DNA from: JACKFB01 sp041389525
GTDB lineage: Bacteria; Myxococcota_A; UBA9042; PHBI01; JACKFB01
Length of the DNA stretch: 43,875 nt
Assembly (NCBI GenBank): GCA_041389525.1
Contig: JAWKRR010000063.1
Coordinates: 1-43,875, forward strand
Direction of reading: 5' to 3'
Shown here piece by piece: positions 10,933-22,057 of the stretch. Below the pieces are notes generated by a model. It searched no databases. It was not told the DNA's origin and worked only from the letters and a program-made list of their open reading frames with translations. The translations under genes were made by a program, and so were the position numbers. Numbering within the stretch: position 1 is the first letter of the stretch; each line of letters begins with the position of its first letter.

Positions 10933-11588
10933 TAGGGCAGCACGTCCCGCGCGCCCATCTCCTCCATCATCTCGATGACTTGGCACATGGGCAGCCCGAC
11001 GACGTTGGTGTAAGAGCCGACGATCGAGTCCACGAGGTAGGCGCCGACGCCCTGAATCGCGTACGCCCCGGCCTTGTCCATGGACTCGCCGACCGCGACG
11101 TACTTCTCGATCTCGGTCGTCGTCAGCCGCTTGAAGAGCACGTCCGTCGACACGGCCTGCACGCCTTCCTTGTCTTTGCGCAGGTCGTGGACGCAGAAGC
11201 CGGTGATCACGCGGTGGCGCGTGCCGGCGAGGCGCGCCAGCATGTCGGCAGCCTCGGCCGTGTCCTTGGGCTTGCCCAACAGCTCCTCGCCAAGCGAGAC
11301 AATGGTGTCGCCCGCGACCACCCACCGCGTCTCCGACATGCGGCGGGCCGACGGCGACGGCACCGCGGAGCCGCCCTCGGGGTCGACCTGGTACAGCGTC
11401 GCTTGCATCCGGCGGACCACCGCGAGGCACTTGGTGCGCGCCATCCGCTTGGCGAACTGCTCGACGGTCTCGTCGTCCATCCGGATCTCATCGATGTTCG
11501 CCGGCACCACCTTGACGGAGAAGCCGACGCGCTCGAGCAGCTCCTTTCGGCGGGGGGACTGCGAAGCCAAGATAATCTGCACGGCCAC
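10929..11588 (-). CDS. maf: Maf-family nucleotide pyrophosphatase
   Basis: 219 aa from the GTG at 11588, which has GGAGG 8 nt upstream; an in-frame ATG at 11624 is also possible but poorly supported. Maf proteins hydrolyse non-canonical or modified nucleoside triphosphates. Visible motifs are LASQSPRRKELL at the N-terminus, VVAGDTIVS (the active-site Asp region), LLGKPKDTAEAADML, RHRVITGFCV and the DKAGAYAIQG region. A roughly 15-residue insertion (around PEGGSAVPSPSARR) precedes the VVAGDT strand and is longer than usual. Overlaps the start of yggS by 4 nt. Confidence 0.9.
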   Translation of the reverse strand: MAVQIILASQSPRRKELLERVGFSVKVVPANIDEIRMDDETVEQFAKRMARTKCLAVVRRMQATLYQVDPEGGSAVPSPSARRMSETRWVVAGDTIVSLGEELLGKPKDTAEAADMLARLAGTRHRVITGFCVHDLRKDKEGVQAVSTDVLFKRLTTTEIEKYVAVGESMDKAGAYAIQGVGAYLVDSIVGSYTNVVGLPMCQVIEMMEEMGARDVLPY

Positions 11589-11656
11589 AGCGCCAACCTC
11601 CGTGTCGCTAGGGGGCCGGAGCATAGGGCCGGGACGGTCGCTTTGTCAGCCCCGCG

Positions 11657-11685
11657 TTGCCGCAGCAGACCCGATCTGCTATGGG
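11657..11685 (+). promoter_or_regulatory. Promoter candidate for the HEAT protein/carB region
   Basis: TTGCCG at 11657-11662 and TATGGG at 11680-11685, spaced 17 nt, 41 nt upstream of the ATG at 11727. It lies in the divergent gap with maf. Confidence 0.4.
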
Positions 11686-11726
11686 CCTCCCGGCTCGCGC
11701 GACCGCTGTGGCAAAGGAGGACGGAG

Positions 11727-12449
11727 ATGGGGCTCTTCGACATGTTCGGGAAGTCATCGAAGACCAGTCGCCACGTGGCTCGGCTGACCAACGCCCACAC
11801 GCAGACCCAGGACCGCTTGCGGGCCATGGAGATGCTGGCGGAGATGGGCACGCCCGAGGCGATCACGGGCCTGATGCAGCGCTTCACCTACCGCGTCGAG
11901 GCGTCGATCCACGACAACGACGAGAAGGAGTACGCCTGCCAGCTCCTCATCGACTCGGGGCCGAAGGCGATCGAGCCGATCAAGGCCTTCGTCGAGATCC
12001 ACGACGCGGTCTACTGGCCGCTGCGCGCGCTGCGCGACATCGCGGGGCCCGAGGTCGCCGTGGGGCTGCTGATGGGCGCGCTGGACCGCTCGCTGAACAG
12101 GGAGGGGCGGCAAAACGACCAGAAGGTCCAGCTGGTCGCCAACCTGCGGGACTTCAAGCACCCGAAGGTTCAGGAGCGACTGCTCGAGCTGGTGACCGAT
12201 CGCGACGAGGAGGTGCGCATCCTGGCGATGGACGCGCTGATCACCTACGGCGAGGAGGTCGCGGTGGCCCCCGCGGTCGAGCGGGCGCTGGACCCGGCCG
12301 AGTCACCGCGCGTGAAGACCGTGATTATCGAGCAGCTCATCGAGCAAGGGTGGGCCCTGACAGCGTGGCGTGCACAACTTGAGGTGGACGGCGCGCTGCC
12401 GGTGCCATACGCACTGGGTCCCGACGACCGCATCATCCGCGACACCTGA
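11727..12449 (+). CDS. HEAT-repeat protein
   Basis: 240 aa, cytosolic (no leader or membrane segment). The start at 11727 has AAAGGAGG (11713-11720) 6 nt upstream. Residues about 15-200 form alpha-helical HEAT/armadillo-type repeats, for example EYACQLLIDSGPKAIEPIKAF and RILAMDALITYGEEVAVAPAVERAL. It ends 36 nt before carB and may be cotranscribed with it. HEAT proteins act as binding scaffolds and no catalytic motif is present. A specific role cannot be assigned. Confidence 0.85.
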   Translation: MGLFDMFGKSSKTSRHVARLTNAHTQTQDRLRAMEMLAEMGTPEAITGLMQRFTYRVEASIHDNDEKEYACQLLIDSGPKAIEPIKAFVEIHDAVYWPLRALRDIAGPEVAVGLLMGALDRSLNREGRQNDQKVQLVANLRDFKHPKVQERLLELVTDRDEEVRILAMDALITYGEEVAVAPAVERALDPAESPRVKTVIIEQLIEQGWALTAWRAQLEVDGALPVPYALGPDDRIIRDT

Positions 12450-12485
12450 CGCGCGCTCGCCGCGCACCGCCCGCGACGGAGACCC

Positions 12486-15710
<3,225 letters not shown>

Positions 15711-15777
15711 GTGTTTGGACTCGGCGGCGCGGTCGGTTCAGGCTGCGCAGGGCGGCGCGCGCTGCCGGAGGCCTTTC

Positions 15778-16257
15778 ATGAGTACTGAGCGCTACTTCGT
15801 CACGGTTCGAGGCGTCGAGAAGCTGCGCGAACGGCTGCGCCACCTCAAGGAAGTGGAGCGCGCGCAGAACGTGCGCGACATCGAGGAGGCGCGCGCCCAC
15901 GGCGACATCTCGGAGAACGCCGAGTATCACGCCGCGAAAGAGCGCCAGGCCTTCATCGACGGGACCACGCGCGATCTCGAGGACAAGATCGGCCGCGCCA
16001 GCGTCATCGACCCCAAGACCCTCAGCGGCTCGCGCGTGGTCTTCGGGGCGACCGTGACCATGCTGAACCTGGAGACGGACGAGGAGTCGGTCTACCAGAT
16101 CGTGGGCGTGGACGAGGTCGACACCAAAGAGGGGCGCATCAGCTACGAGTCGCCGCTCGCGCGTGCCTTCATCGGGAAGGAAGAGGGCGACGAGGTGAAG
16201 TTCAACGCGCCGGGCGGCGTGCGGAACTACGAGATCGTGAAGGTCGAGTTCATCTGA
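15778..16257 (+). CDS. greA: Transcription elongation factor GreA
   Basis: 159 aa. Rescues backtracked RNA polymerase by stimulating transcript cleavage. The start at 15778 has GGAGG (15767-15771) 6 nt upstream. The N-terminal coiled coil carries the acidic tip motif HGDISENAEYHAAKERQ, with the D and E residues that position Mg2+ in the polymerase channel. The C-terminal FKBP-like domain includes GATVTMLNLETDEE and ISYESPLARAFIGKEEGD. Follows carB by 67 nt and precedes tsaE by 5 nt. Confidence 0.96.
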   Translation: MSTERYFVTVRGVEKLRERLRHLKEVERAQNVRDIEEARAHGDISENAEYHAAKERQAFIDGTTRDLEDKIGRASVIDPKTLSGSRVVFGATVTMLNLETDEESVYQIVGVDEVDTKEGRISYESPLARAFIGKEEGDEVKFNAPGGVRNYEIVKVEFI

Positions 16258-16262
16258 TCCCC

Positions 16263-16736
16263 ATGGACGAGCTGGTGGTCATCGCGGAGGGCGAGGGCGA
16301 GATGGCGGCGCTGGGCACGGCGCTGGCCGCGTTCGTCGCGCCCGGCGACCTCGTGACCCTGCGGGAGCTCGGCGCGGGCAAGACGACCCTCGTGCGCGCG
16401 GTGTGCCAGGCGCTGGCGGTCCCCGCGGAGGCCGGCGTGTCGTCGCCGAGCTACGCGCTGGTCAACGTGTACGAGGGCGGGCGGACCGAGGTCGCGCACG
16501 TGGACCTCTACCGGCTCGAGGACGGCGACGATCTCGAGTCCATCGGCTTCCGCGACCTGCTGGACGGCGAGTGCGTGGTGCTGGTCGAGTGGCCTGAGCG
16601 GGCGGCCGGGCTCGAGGAGGCGGCCGACCTCACGGTCCACATCGAGGACCGGGGGCCGGGGGCGCGCACGCTGCGATTTAGCGCGGCGGAGCCTGCTCGC
16701 CAGGCGCGCTTGGCGGAGCTGCTGGCGCCTCGGTAG
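16263..16736 (+). CDS. tsaE: tRNA t6A37 synthesis ATPase TsaE, with altered Walker A motif
   Basis: 157 aa. Partner of TsaB-TsaD in N6-threonylcarbamoyladenosine formation on ANN-decoding tRNAs. Recognised by SSPSYALVNVYEGG, HVDLYRL, the acidic patch through IGFRDLLDGE and VVLVEWPERA. The P-loop normally reads GDLGAGKTT but here reads RELGAGKTT: the first invariant Gly is Arg34 (codon cgg at 16362), one base from ggg. The core GAGKTT (37-42) is intact. Nucleotide binding may be weakened, or the base could be a sequence error. The start is 5 nt after the greA stop, consistent with coupling. The 3' end overlaps a small minus-strand gene by 59 nt. Confidence 0.93.
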   Translation: MDELVVIAEGEGEMAALGTALAAFVAPGDLVTLRELGAGKTTLVRAVCQALAVPAEAGVSSPSYALVNVYEGGRTEVAHVDLYRLEDGDDLESIGFRDLLDGECVVLVEWPERAAGLEEAADLTVHIEDRGPGARTLRFSAAEPARQARLAELLAPR

Positions 16737-16908
16737 CGCCGAGCGTGGCCGAGGTCTCGGCGCGGACGGGGCCGTCGCCGAAGAAGATCGCCTGCACGAC
16801 CGCGCCGGCAATCGAGAAGATCAGCCAGCTAGCGACCACGGCCCAGACCGCGACGACGGCCCAATGGAAGGGGCCGAGACGTCTGCGCGGGGTAGGGCGG
16901 TCGCTCAT
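16678..16908 (-). CDS. Small single-pass membrane protein (hypothetical)
   Basis: 76 aa. A basic N-terminus (MSDRPTPRRRLG) is followed by one long hydrophobic helix (about 15-43, WAVVAVWAVVASWLIFSI...) and an Ala/Pro-rich tail, typical of a small inner-membrane protein. AGG lies 8 nt upstream of the ATG at 16908. Its last 59 nt are antisense to the end of tsaE. Composition and the clean TM helix argue for a real gene, but GC-rich shadow frames can mimic this, so it is moderately supported. No family recognised. Confidence 0.5.
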   Translation of the reverse strand: MSDRPTPRRRLGPFHWAVVAVWAVVASWLIFSIAGAVVQAIFFGDGPVRAETSATLGATEAPAAPPSAPGEQAPPR

Positions 16909-17052
16909 GGCGCATACCTAGACTTGGCGCCGCTGTGGGTCAAGCGGGCTCTGGTCGGGGGCGACCTTCATCTTGCATCACCCGGGGGCATCATGGATGC
17001 TCCGCCCCCTTGTCTCCCCTAGAGGCGGGCAGCTCTGGACACGGTCGCTTGG

Positions 17053-18204
17053 ATGGGACGGACGTACCTCGACTACAACGCGACGGCGCCGCTGCGGGCC
17101 GAGGTGGCGCGCGTGATGGCGGAGGCGCCGTGGGGCAACCCGTCTAGCGTTCACGCGGACGGGCGGGCTGCGCGGGCGTGCATGGAGGCGGCGCGTGAGG
17201 CGTTGGCGCGCGCGCTGGGGGCGCGCCCGGTCGAGCTCGTGATGACCGGGTCGGCGAGCGAGGCCAACAACCTCGCGCTCTCGGGGGTCATGGCTGCGCG
17301 CCTTCCAGGCTGCACTCGCGGGCGCCTCGCGGTGAGCGCGGTCGAGCATCCGTCTGTGCTGCAGACCGCGCGCGCCCTGGCCGCCGCGGGGCAGGCCGAC
17401 GCCGTCGACCTCATCGCGGTGGATGCTGACGGGCGGGTGCATGATGCGGCGCTGCGGGCGGCCGTCGGCGAGCGCACCCGTGTCGTGTCGGTCCTCGCCG
17501 CCAGCAACGAGACCGGCGTGGTTCAGGATCTGGGCGCCGTGGTCGAGGCCGCGCGCGCCGCGGGCGCCTTGGTGCACGTGGACGCCGTGCAGCTTTTTGG
17601 CAGGCTTCCCCTGGCTGTTTCGACCCTCGGCGCCGACCTGGTCAGCGTCAGCGCCCACAAGCTGGGCGGTCCGCGCGGCGCCGGCGCGCTCTGGGTGCGC
17701 CCGGGCACGGCGCTCGGCCCGCTGGTCCACGGCGGCCATCAGGAGCGCAACCGCCGCGCCGGCACCGAGAACGTCGCCGCCATCGCCGGGTTCGCCGAAG
17801 CCGCCCGGCTCGCCACCGCGGGCATGGCCGAGGAGGCCGTGCGCCTGTCTGCGCTCTGCGACGCGCTCTGGGCGCGCATCGTCCGCGAGATCCCGGACGC
17901 GCGCCGCCTGGGCGGGGACGGCCCGCGCTTGCCGAACACGCTCTCGGTCGTCTTCCCAGGCGCCGACGGCGAGGCGCTGCTCTTCGGCCTGGATCTCGCG
18001 GGCATCTCGGCCTCCAGCGGCAGCGCGTGCACCGCCGGCAGCCTCGAGCCCTCCCACGTGCTGACCGCCATGGGCATCGACGACGCCACCGCCCGCGGCG
18101 CGCTGCGCATGTCCCTCGGCTGGCAGACCACGCCCGAGGACATCGAGTGTGTCGCCCTCGCGCTGCCCGAGATCGTCGCCCGCGCACGCCAGGAGGCCGC
18201 ATGA
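17053..18204 (+). CDS. Cysteine desulfurase (NifS/IscS-like, class I fold)
   Basis: 383 aa. A PLP enzyme that takes sulfur from L-cysteine as an enzyme persulfide. YLDYNATAPLRAEV opens the protein. AVEHPSV holds the PLP-stacking His, SVSAHKLGGPRG carries the PLP Schiff-base Lys203, and SSGSACTAGSLEPSHVL has the persulfide-forming Cys326 on its mobile loop. The stop overlaps the mnmA start as ATGA, so the likely sulfur acceptor is MnmA in tRNA thiolation. No IscU, IscR or SufU is nearby, arguing against a dedicated Fe-S operon. The ribosome binding site is weak; the start is set by homology of the N-terminus. Confidence 0.94.
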   Translation: MGRTYLDYNATAPLRAEVARVMAEAPWGNPSSVHADGRAARACMEAAREALARALGARPVELVMTGSASEANNLALSGVMAARLPGCTRGRLAVSAVEHPSVLQTARALAAAGQADAVDLIAVDADGRVHDAALRAAVGERTRVVSVLAASNETGVVQDLGAVVEAARAAGALVHVDAVQLFGRLPLAVSTLGADLVSVSAHKLGGPRGAGALWVRPGTALGPLVHGGHQERNRRAGTENVAAIAGFAEAARLATAGMAEEAVRLSALCDALWARIVREIPDARRLGGDGPRLPNTLSVVFPGADGEALLFGLDLAGISASSGSACTAGSLEPSHVLTAMGIDDATARGALRMSLGWQTTPEDIECVALALPEIVARARQEAA

Positions 18205-19376
18205 ACCGCCTACAGGGGCGCCGCGCCCGCGTCGTCGTCGCCATGTCGGGCGGCGTCGATTCGTCCACCGTCGCCGGCCTGCTGGTCGAGGCGGGCCACG
18301 ACGTCATCGGCGTGATGATGAAGCTCTACGACCACTCCAAGTCCGACTTCGGCGCCGCCGAGGCCCAGGGGAGGGTCAGCGCTGACCCGGAGGCCGGGCG
18401 CGAGTGCTGCGGCCTCGACGACGTGGGCGACGCCCGCCGCGTGGCCGACCACCTGGGCATCCCGTTCTACGTCAGCGACTACCAGGAGGTCTTTCGGCGC
18501 GCCGTCATCGACGAGTTCGTCGACGCCTACGTCGCGGGGCGGACGCCTAATCCCTGCGTGCGATGTAACGACGCGGTGAAGTTCAAGCCGCTGCTGGCGC
18601 GTGCCAAGAAGCTCGGCGCGGACTACCTCGCGACGGGGCACTACGTCCGGGCGCAGACCCGTGAGGACGGCGGCGTCGACCTGCTGCGGGCCGTGGACGC
18701 GAGCAAGGACCAGAGCTACTTCGTCGCCGGCATCGCGCCCGACGCCCTCGAGCGGGTGATCTTCCCCTTGGGCGGCATGGCCAAGGACGACGTGCGCGCC
18801 CACGCCGAACGGCTGGGCCTGCCCGTGGCTCACAAGCCCGACAGCCAGGAGATCTGCTTCGTCCCCGACGGCGACCAGGCCGCCTTCGTGGCCCGCGAAG
18901 CCTCGGAGCGCTTGGGCGGTCCGGGCGCCGTCGTCAGCCTGGCCGGGACCCGCCTCGGCCGCCACGCCGGCGTTCATCAGTTCACGGTGGGGCAGCGGCG
19001 CGGCCTCGGCATCGCCAGCAGCGAGCCCTACTACGTCGTGGGCCTGCGCCCCGACGCCAACGAGGTGGTCGTGGGGCGCCGCGCCGACGTCGACGCCTCA
19101 GGCCTGGTCGCCTCGCAGGCGCGGTGGCAGGCAGGCCCCCCGAGCGCGGGCGCCCGCGTCACAGCCCGGGTTCGCCACCGTCACGCCGGCGCCGAGGCCG
19201 TCGTCGTGAGCGCCTCCGGCGACCGCGTCGAGATTCAGTTCTGCGAGCCGGTCAACGCCGTCGCGCCCGGCCAGCAGCTCGTGCTCTACGACGGCGACCG
19301 CGTCGTGGGCGCGGCGACCATCGATCGAGCGCTTGGAACGCCTGTTGAAGACCTTCAGAGGGCCCACAATGGCTGA
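18201..19376 (+). CDS. mnmA: tRNA-specific 2-thiouridylase MnmA
   Basis: 391 aa. Adenylates and thiolates U34 of tRNA Lys, Glu and Gln. The start at 18201 has AGGAGG (18191-18196) 4 nt upstream and overlaps the desulfurase stop. The PP-loop motif is VVAMSGGVDSSTVAGLL. The catalytic Cys pair is Cys119 in PNPCVRCND and Cys219 in SQEICFVPDGD. HQFTVGQRRGLGI and the C-terminal beta-barrel domain follow. Sulfur is probably delivered by the cotranscribed desulfurase, directly or by a relay. Ends inside the start of rnc (8-nt overlap). Confidence 0.96.
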   Translation: MNRLQGRRARVVVAMSGGVDSSTVAGLLVEAGHDVIGVMMKLYDHSKSDFGAAEAQGRVSADPEAGRECCGLDDVGDARRVADHLGIPFYVSDYQEVFRRAVIDEFVDAYVAGRTPNPCVRCNDAVKFKPLLARAKKLGADYLATGHYVRAQTREDGGVDLLRAVDASKDQSYFVAGIAPDALERVIFPLGGMAKDDVRAHAERLGLPVAHKPDSQEICFVPDGDQAAFVAREASERLGGPGAVVSLAGTRLGRHAGVHQFTVGQRRGLGIASSEPYYVVGLRPDANEVVVGRRADVDASGLVASQARWQAGPPSAGARVTARVRHRHAGAEAVVVSASGDRVEIQFCEPVNAVAPGQQLVLYDGDRVVGAATIDRALGTPVEDLQRAHNG

Positions 19377-20085
19377 GGACGGATTCGAACCCGCGATGCT
19401 CGCCGCGCTGCAGTTGGCGCTGGCACACGACTTCGCCGACCCGCGTTTGCTCCGTCGCGCGCTGACCCACAGCTCGTGGAGCCACGAGTTCGACGGGGAC
19501 GTCGCCAACAACGAGCGCCTCGAGTTCCTTGGCGACGCGGTGCTGGAGCTGGCGATCAGCGGCTGGCTCTTTCGCAGCTACCCGCAGATGCCGGAAGGCC
19601 AGCTCACCCAGATGCGCGCGCGGGTCGTCAACGCGCGCGCCCTGGCGAACATCGCGCAGAACCTGCACATCGGCGGGCTGCTCCGGGTAGGTGTCGGCGA
19701 GGAGCGCACGGGTGGTCGAAAGCGCCGCTCGCTGCTGGCGGACGCCTTCGAGGCCCTGCTCGGCGCCGTCTACCTGGACGGGGGCTTCGAGGCCGCGTCG
19801 CGCGTCGTCCGTCGCCTCTTCGAGGGCGAGCTGCGCCATCTGGCCCACGTCGCGCCGAAGGATCCGAAGAGCCAGCTGCAGGAGTGGGCCCAGGGCCAGC
19901 ACCGCGTGACGCCGCGCTACCGCATGGTGGGCGCTGAGGGTCCTGACCACGAGGTGTGCTTCGAGGCCGAGGTCACCATCCCCGACGTCATCACGGCGCG
20001 GGGGAGCGGCCCGTCCAAGAAGGACGCGCAGCGCGCGGCGGCCGAGCGCGCCCTCGAAGGCGTGGGTGTCCTCGTCGGCAAGTGA
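19369..20085 (+). CDS. rnc: Ribonuclease III
   Basis: 238 aa. Cleaves double-stranded RNA in rRNA maturation and mRNA turnover. The start at 19369 (MAEDGFEP) has AGAGG 8 nt upstream and overlaps mnmA by 8 nt. The catalytic domain has the signature NNERLEFLGDAVLEL, and the second acidic cluster is LLADAFEALLGAVYLDGG. A C-terminal dsRNA-binding domain (about 165-235) contains KSQLQEWAQGQ and GPSKKDAQRAAAERAL. Last gene of the desulfurase-mnmA-rnc cluster. Confidence 0.96.
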   Translation: MAEDGFEPAMLAALQLALAHDFADPRLLRRALTHSSWSHEFDGDVANNERLEFLGDAVLELAISGWLFRSYPQMPEGQLTQMRARVVNARALANIAQNLHIGGLLRVGVGEERTGGRKRRSLLADAFEALLGAVYLDGGFEAASRVVRRLFEGELRHLAHVAPKDPKSQLQEWAQGQHRVTPRYRMVGAEGPDHEVCFEAEVTIPDVITARGSGPSKKDAQRAAAERALEGVGVLVGK

Positions 20086-20106
20086 CGCGCGCGCGGCGCG
20101 TCGCGC

Positions 20107-20475
20107 TCAGCGCCGGTTCGAGTTCACCCGCAGCAGGTGCATGATGTCCTCGGCGCGCTCCAGGCGGTCTCGCGACTCGGCCAGCCGCATGCGGGCGACC
20201 TGCTGGCGGTCGAGATCCCGCTCGTGACCGCACAGGGTCTCAAGCACCGCGATCTCATCGCCGATAGTCTGAACGACATTGCGGTAGCGCATCAGCGCCG
20301 CGTCGACCAGCCCGCGCCGGATATCCGTGCGCGCGCTCTCTTCGCTGCGCCGACTCGTCTCCGCCAAGCCGTCCGCGCGAGACCACAGGCCCGCGGTGGA
20401 TGGGGGTTGTGCCAACGCTGCGCCGCTCAGGAGGAGCATCGCAGCGACCAAGACGCCGGTGGTGAGGTTCTTCAT
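20107..20475 (-). CDS. Small exported helical protein (hypothetical)
   Basis: 122 aa. The ATG at 20475 opens a clear signal peptide (MKNLTTGVLVAAMLLLSGAALA, cleavage about residue 22). The mature part is charged and alpha-helical with a coiled-coil feel (RDLDRQQVARMRLAESRDRL) and one cysteine. A G-rich stretch precedes the ATG but no clean ribosome binding site is seen. No family recognised; a periplasmic location is inferred. Convergent with rnc. Confidence 0.7.
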   Translation of the reverse strand: MKNLTTGVLVAAMLLLSGAALAQPPSTAGLWSRADGLAETSRRSEESARTDIRRGLVDAALMRYRNVVQTIGDEIAVLETLCGHERDLDRQQVARMRLAESRDRLERAEDIMHLLRVNSNRR

Positions 20476-20658
20476 GGCCACCCCACGTCGCAAGGTCCGT
20501 GCCGACGCCGACCCGCGCCGTAAGTCGCCGTAATTGCAGCGAAAGTGCTCACTCTCGGGCTGGGTCGTGTCTGACCCACCCGGGGTGTGGCCGACCCACC
20601 GCGCGCGGCACCGCGTGGGCATCGCAAGTAGGGAATGGCGCTACGGGCGGGCTGCGAC

Positions 20659-20664
20659 TACGAT
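20659..20664 (+). promoter_or_regulatory. -10-like box positioned for a leaderless ArfB-like mRNA
   Basis: TACGAT ends 6 nt before the GTG at 20671, so transcription would start at the initiation codon. No ribosome binding site precedes this GTG. No good -35 is visible, so the call is tentative. Confidence 0.3.
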
Positions 20665-20670
20665 GCGCCC

Positions 20671-21081
20671 GTGGATCCGCTACTCATCAGCCGCGACCTC
20701 ACGATCGCGGGCGACTTCCTGTCGGTGTCGTACACCCGCGACCTCGGCGCGGAGGGCACCCCCGAGGTCGCCAAGCAGACGCCGACCATGGTCGAGCTGC
20801 GCTTCGACGTGAACCGGTGCACCGACCTCGACGACGCCGCGCGAGCGAAGGTGCTGGCCCACCCGGCCATGCGCCAGGACAGCCGAGGCACGGTGCGCGT
20901 GCTCTGCGACGAGTTCCCGAGCCGCCGCCGCAACCTCGCGATGGCCCGGCAGCGGTTGGCGGGCTTCATCGGTGAGGCGATCGAAGCCCGAGACGTGGCC
21001 GCGCTTCGGCCCGAACCCCCAGCCGAGATCCCGCGGCGGGGCAGGGCCGGACTCATCAAGCCCGGCCGTGGCCCCGGGTGA
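20671..21081 (+). CDS. ArfB/YaeJ-like (RF-1 domain) protein lacking the GGQ motif
   Basis: 136 aa from a GTG at 20671, chosen because LLISRDLTIAGDFLSV then aligns with the N-terminus of ArfB; an ATG at 20635 in the same frame is an alternative. The fold is recognisable from VELRFDV, the spacing to a DSRGTVRVLCDEFPSRRRNLAMARQRLAGFI segment, and a basic GRAGLIKPGRG tail. In true peptidyl-tRNA hydrolases the loop after the first strand is GAGGQNVNK. Here it reads GAEGTPEVAK (26-35), with E28-G29-T30 in place of Gly-Gly-Gln and about two extra residues. Hydrolysis of peptidyl-tRNA is therefore unlikely. It may bind ribosomes without releasing the peptide, or have another role. The next gene starts 7 nt later. 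Confidence 0.75.
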   Translation: MDPLLISRDLTIAGDFLSVSYTRDLGAEGTPEVAKQTPTMVELRFDVNRCTDLDDAARAKVLAHPAMRQDSRGTVRVLCDEFPSRRRNLAMARQRLAGFIGEAIEARDVAALRPEPPAEIPRRGRAGLIKPGRGPG

Positions 21082-21088
21082 GCCCGCG

Positions 21089-22057
21089 GTGAGTGAGTCG
21101 GCGCGCTCGAAGTCCCGCCGGTTGGCGGTGGTCACCGCCAAAGCCCGCACCCGCCTCAGCCCCCTCGCTCGCCGCCTGGAGCGCGTCCTCCCCGTGCGCG
21201 TGGGCGCGGCCACCGTGCGCGTCTTCAGCCGCTCCCAGGGCGGCCCCCGCGCCGCCGAGATCGCCTACTACGCCATCCTAAGCATCATCCCCTTCGCCGC
21301 GCTGCTGCTGACCGCGTTCGGGTACGTCGCCGGCTACCTCCAGAGCATCGGCTGGACCGTCGAGCGCATGGCCGCGACGATGCAAGCCATCGTCGCGTCG
21401 TTCCTCCCGCTGACGGCCCCCGATCTCGAGGCTGGCCTCCGCGACCTGCTCCAAGGCCGCGGCGCCCTGGGGATCTTCGGCGGCGTGGCCATCCTCATGA
21501 CCTCCAGCATGGTCTTCGGCGCCATCAGCCGCGCCCTCACCGCCATCTTCGGCGTGCGCAGCCGCGGCCGCATCCTCTCCACCGTGCTCTTCTCGGTGGT
21601 CCTCTGCGCCATCTCGATCCTCGTCATCATGGGTCTCCACGGCTTGGCCAGCTGGTCAGCGATCCGCGAGTCCATGGGCCTTGAACCCGGCACCCTCAGC
21701 CCCGCATGGATCCAAGCCCTGGGCGGCCTCGTCCTCGGCCTGACCTTCATCTTCCTGGTCTACGGCGTCGTCCGCGTGCGCATCTCGCTGCCGCACACCA
21801 TCGCCGGCGCCGCCACCTTCGTCGGCATCTTCGGCCTGACCCGCTGGGGCTTCGTCGTCTACCTCGAGACCATCAGCCAGCTTCACACCATCTACGGCTC
21901 GGTGGTCGGCGTGATGACGGCCATCCTCTGGGCGGACATCGTCTCGGTGGCGCTGCTGCTCTCCATGAGCCTCGTCCACGTCCTTGACGATCGCCTCCAC
22001 GCCGGCCCGATGGGTGACTTGCCCGGCCACGCGATTGCGCTAACACTTCCAGAATGA
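21089..22057 (+). CDS. YihY/BrkB-family inner-membrane protein
   Basis: 322 aa from a GTG at 21089 with GGTGA 7 nt upstream; a GTG at 21068 is possible. A basic N-terminal segment precedes six predicted membrane helices (about 57-83, 127-150, 163-186, 208-230, 240-260, 270-295). Family features are the SQGGPRAAEIAYYAILSIIPF start of the first helix, a long periplasmic loop rich in hydrophobics, and RWGFVVYLETISQLHTIYGSV near the end. Once annotated as RNase BN, the family is now regarded as membrane proteins of unknown or transport function. The stop overlaps the next start as ATGA, so it is cotranscribed with the AAA-TPR gene. Confidence 0.9.
   Translation: MSESARSKSRRLAVVTAKARTRLSPLARRLERVLPVRVGAATVRVFSRSQGGPRAAEIAYYAILSIIPFAALLLTAFGYVAGYLQSIGWTVERMAATMQAIVASFLPLTAPDLEAGLRDLLQGRGALGIFGGVAILMTSSMVFGAISRALTAIFGVRSRGRILSTVLFSVVLCAISILVIMGLHGLASWSAIRESMGLEPGTLSPAWIQALGGLVLGLTFIFLVYGVVRVRISLPHTIAGAATFVGIFGLTRWGFVVYLETISQLHTIYGSVVGVMTAILWADIVSVALLLSMSLVHVLDDRLHAGPMGDLPGHAIALTLPE

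Noticed and set aside
16978..17010. Hairpin-like GGGGGCA/TGC...CCCCC upstream of the cysteine desulfurase
   Set aside because: The stem requires an internal bulge and matches no known leader or riboswitch; considered unsupported.
20563..20580. Small hairpin TGGGTC/GACCCA in the gap before the ArfB-like gene
   Set aside because: Only 6 bp, and stems this short are expected by chance in GC-rich sequence; no T tract or positional support.
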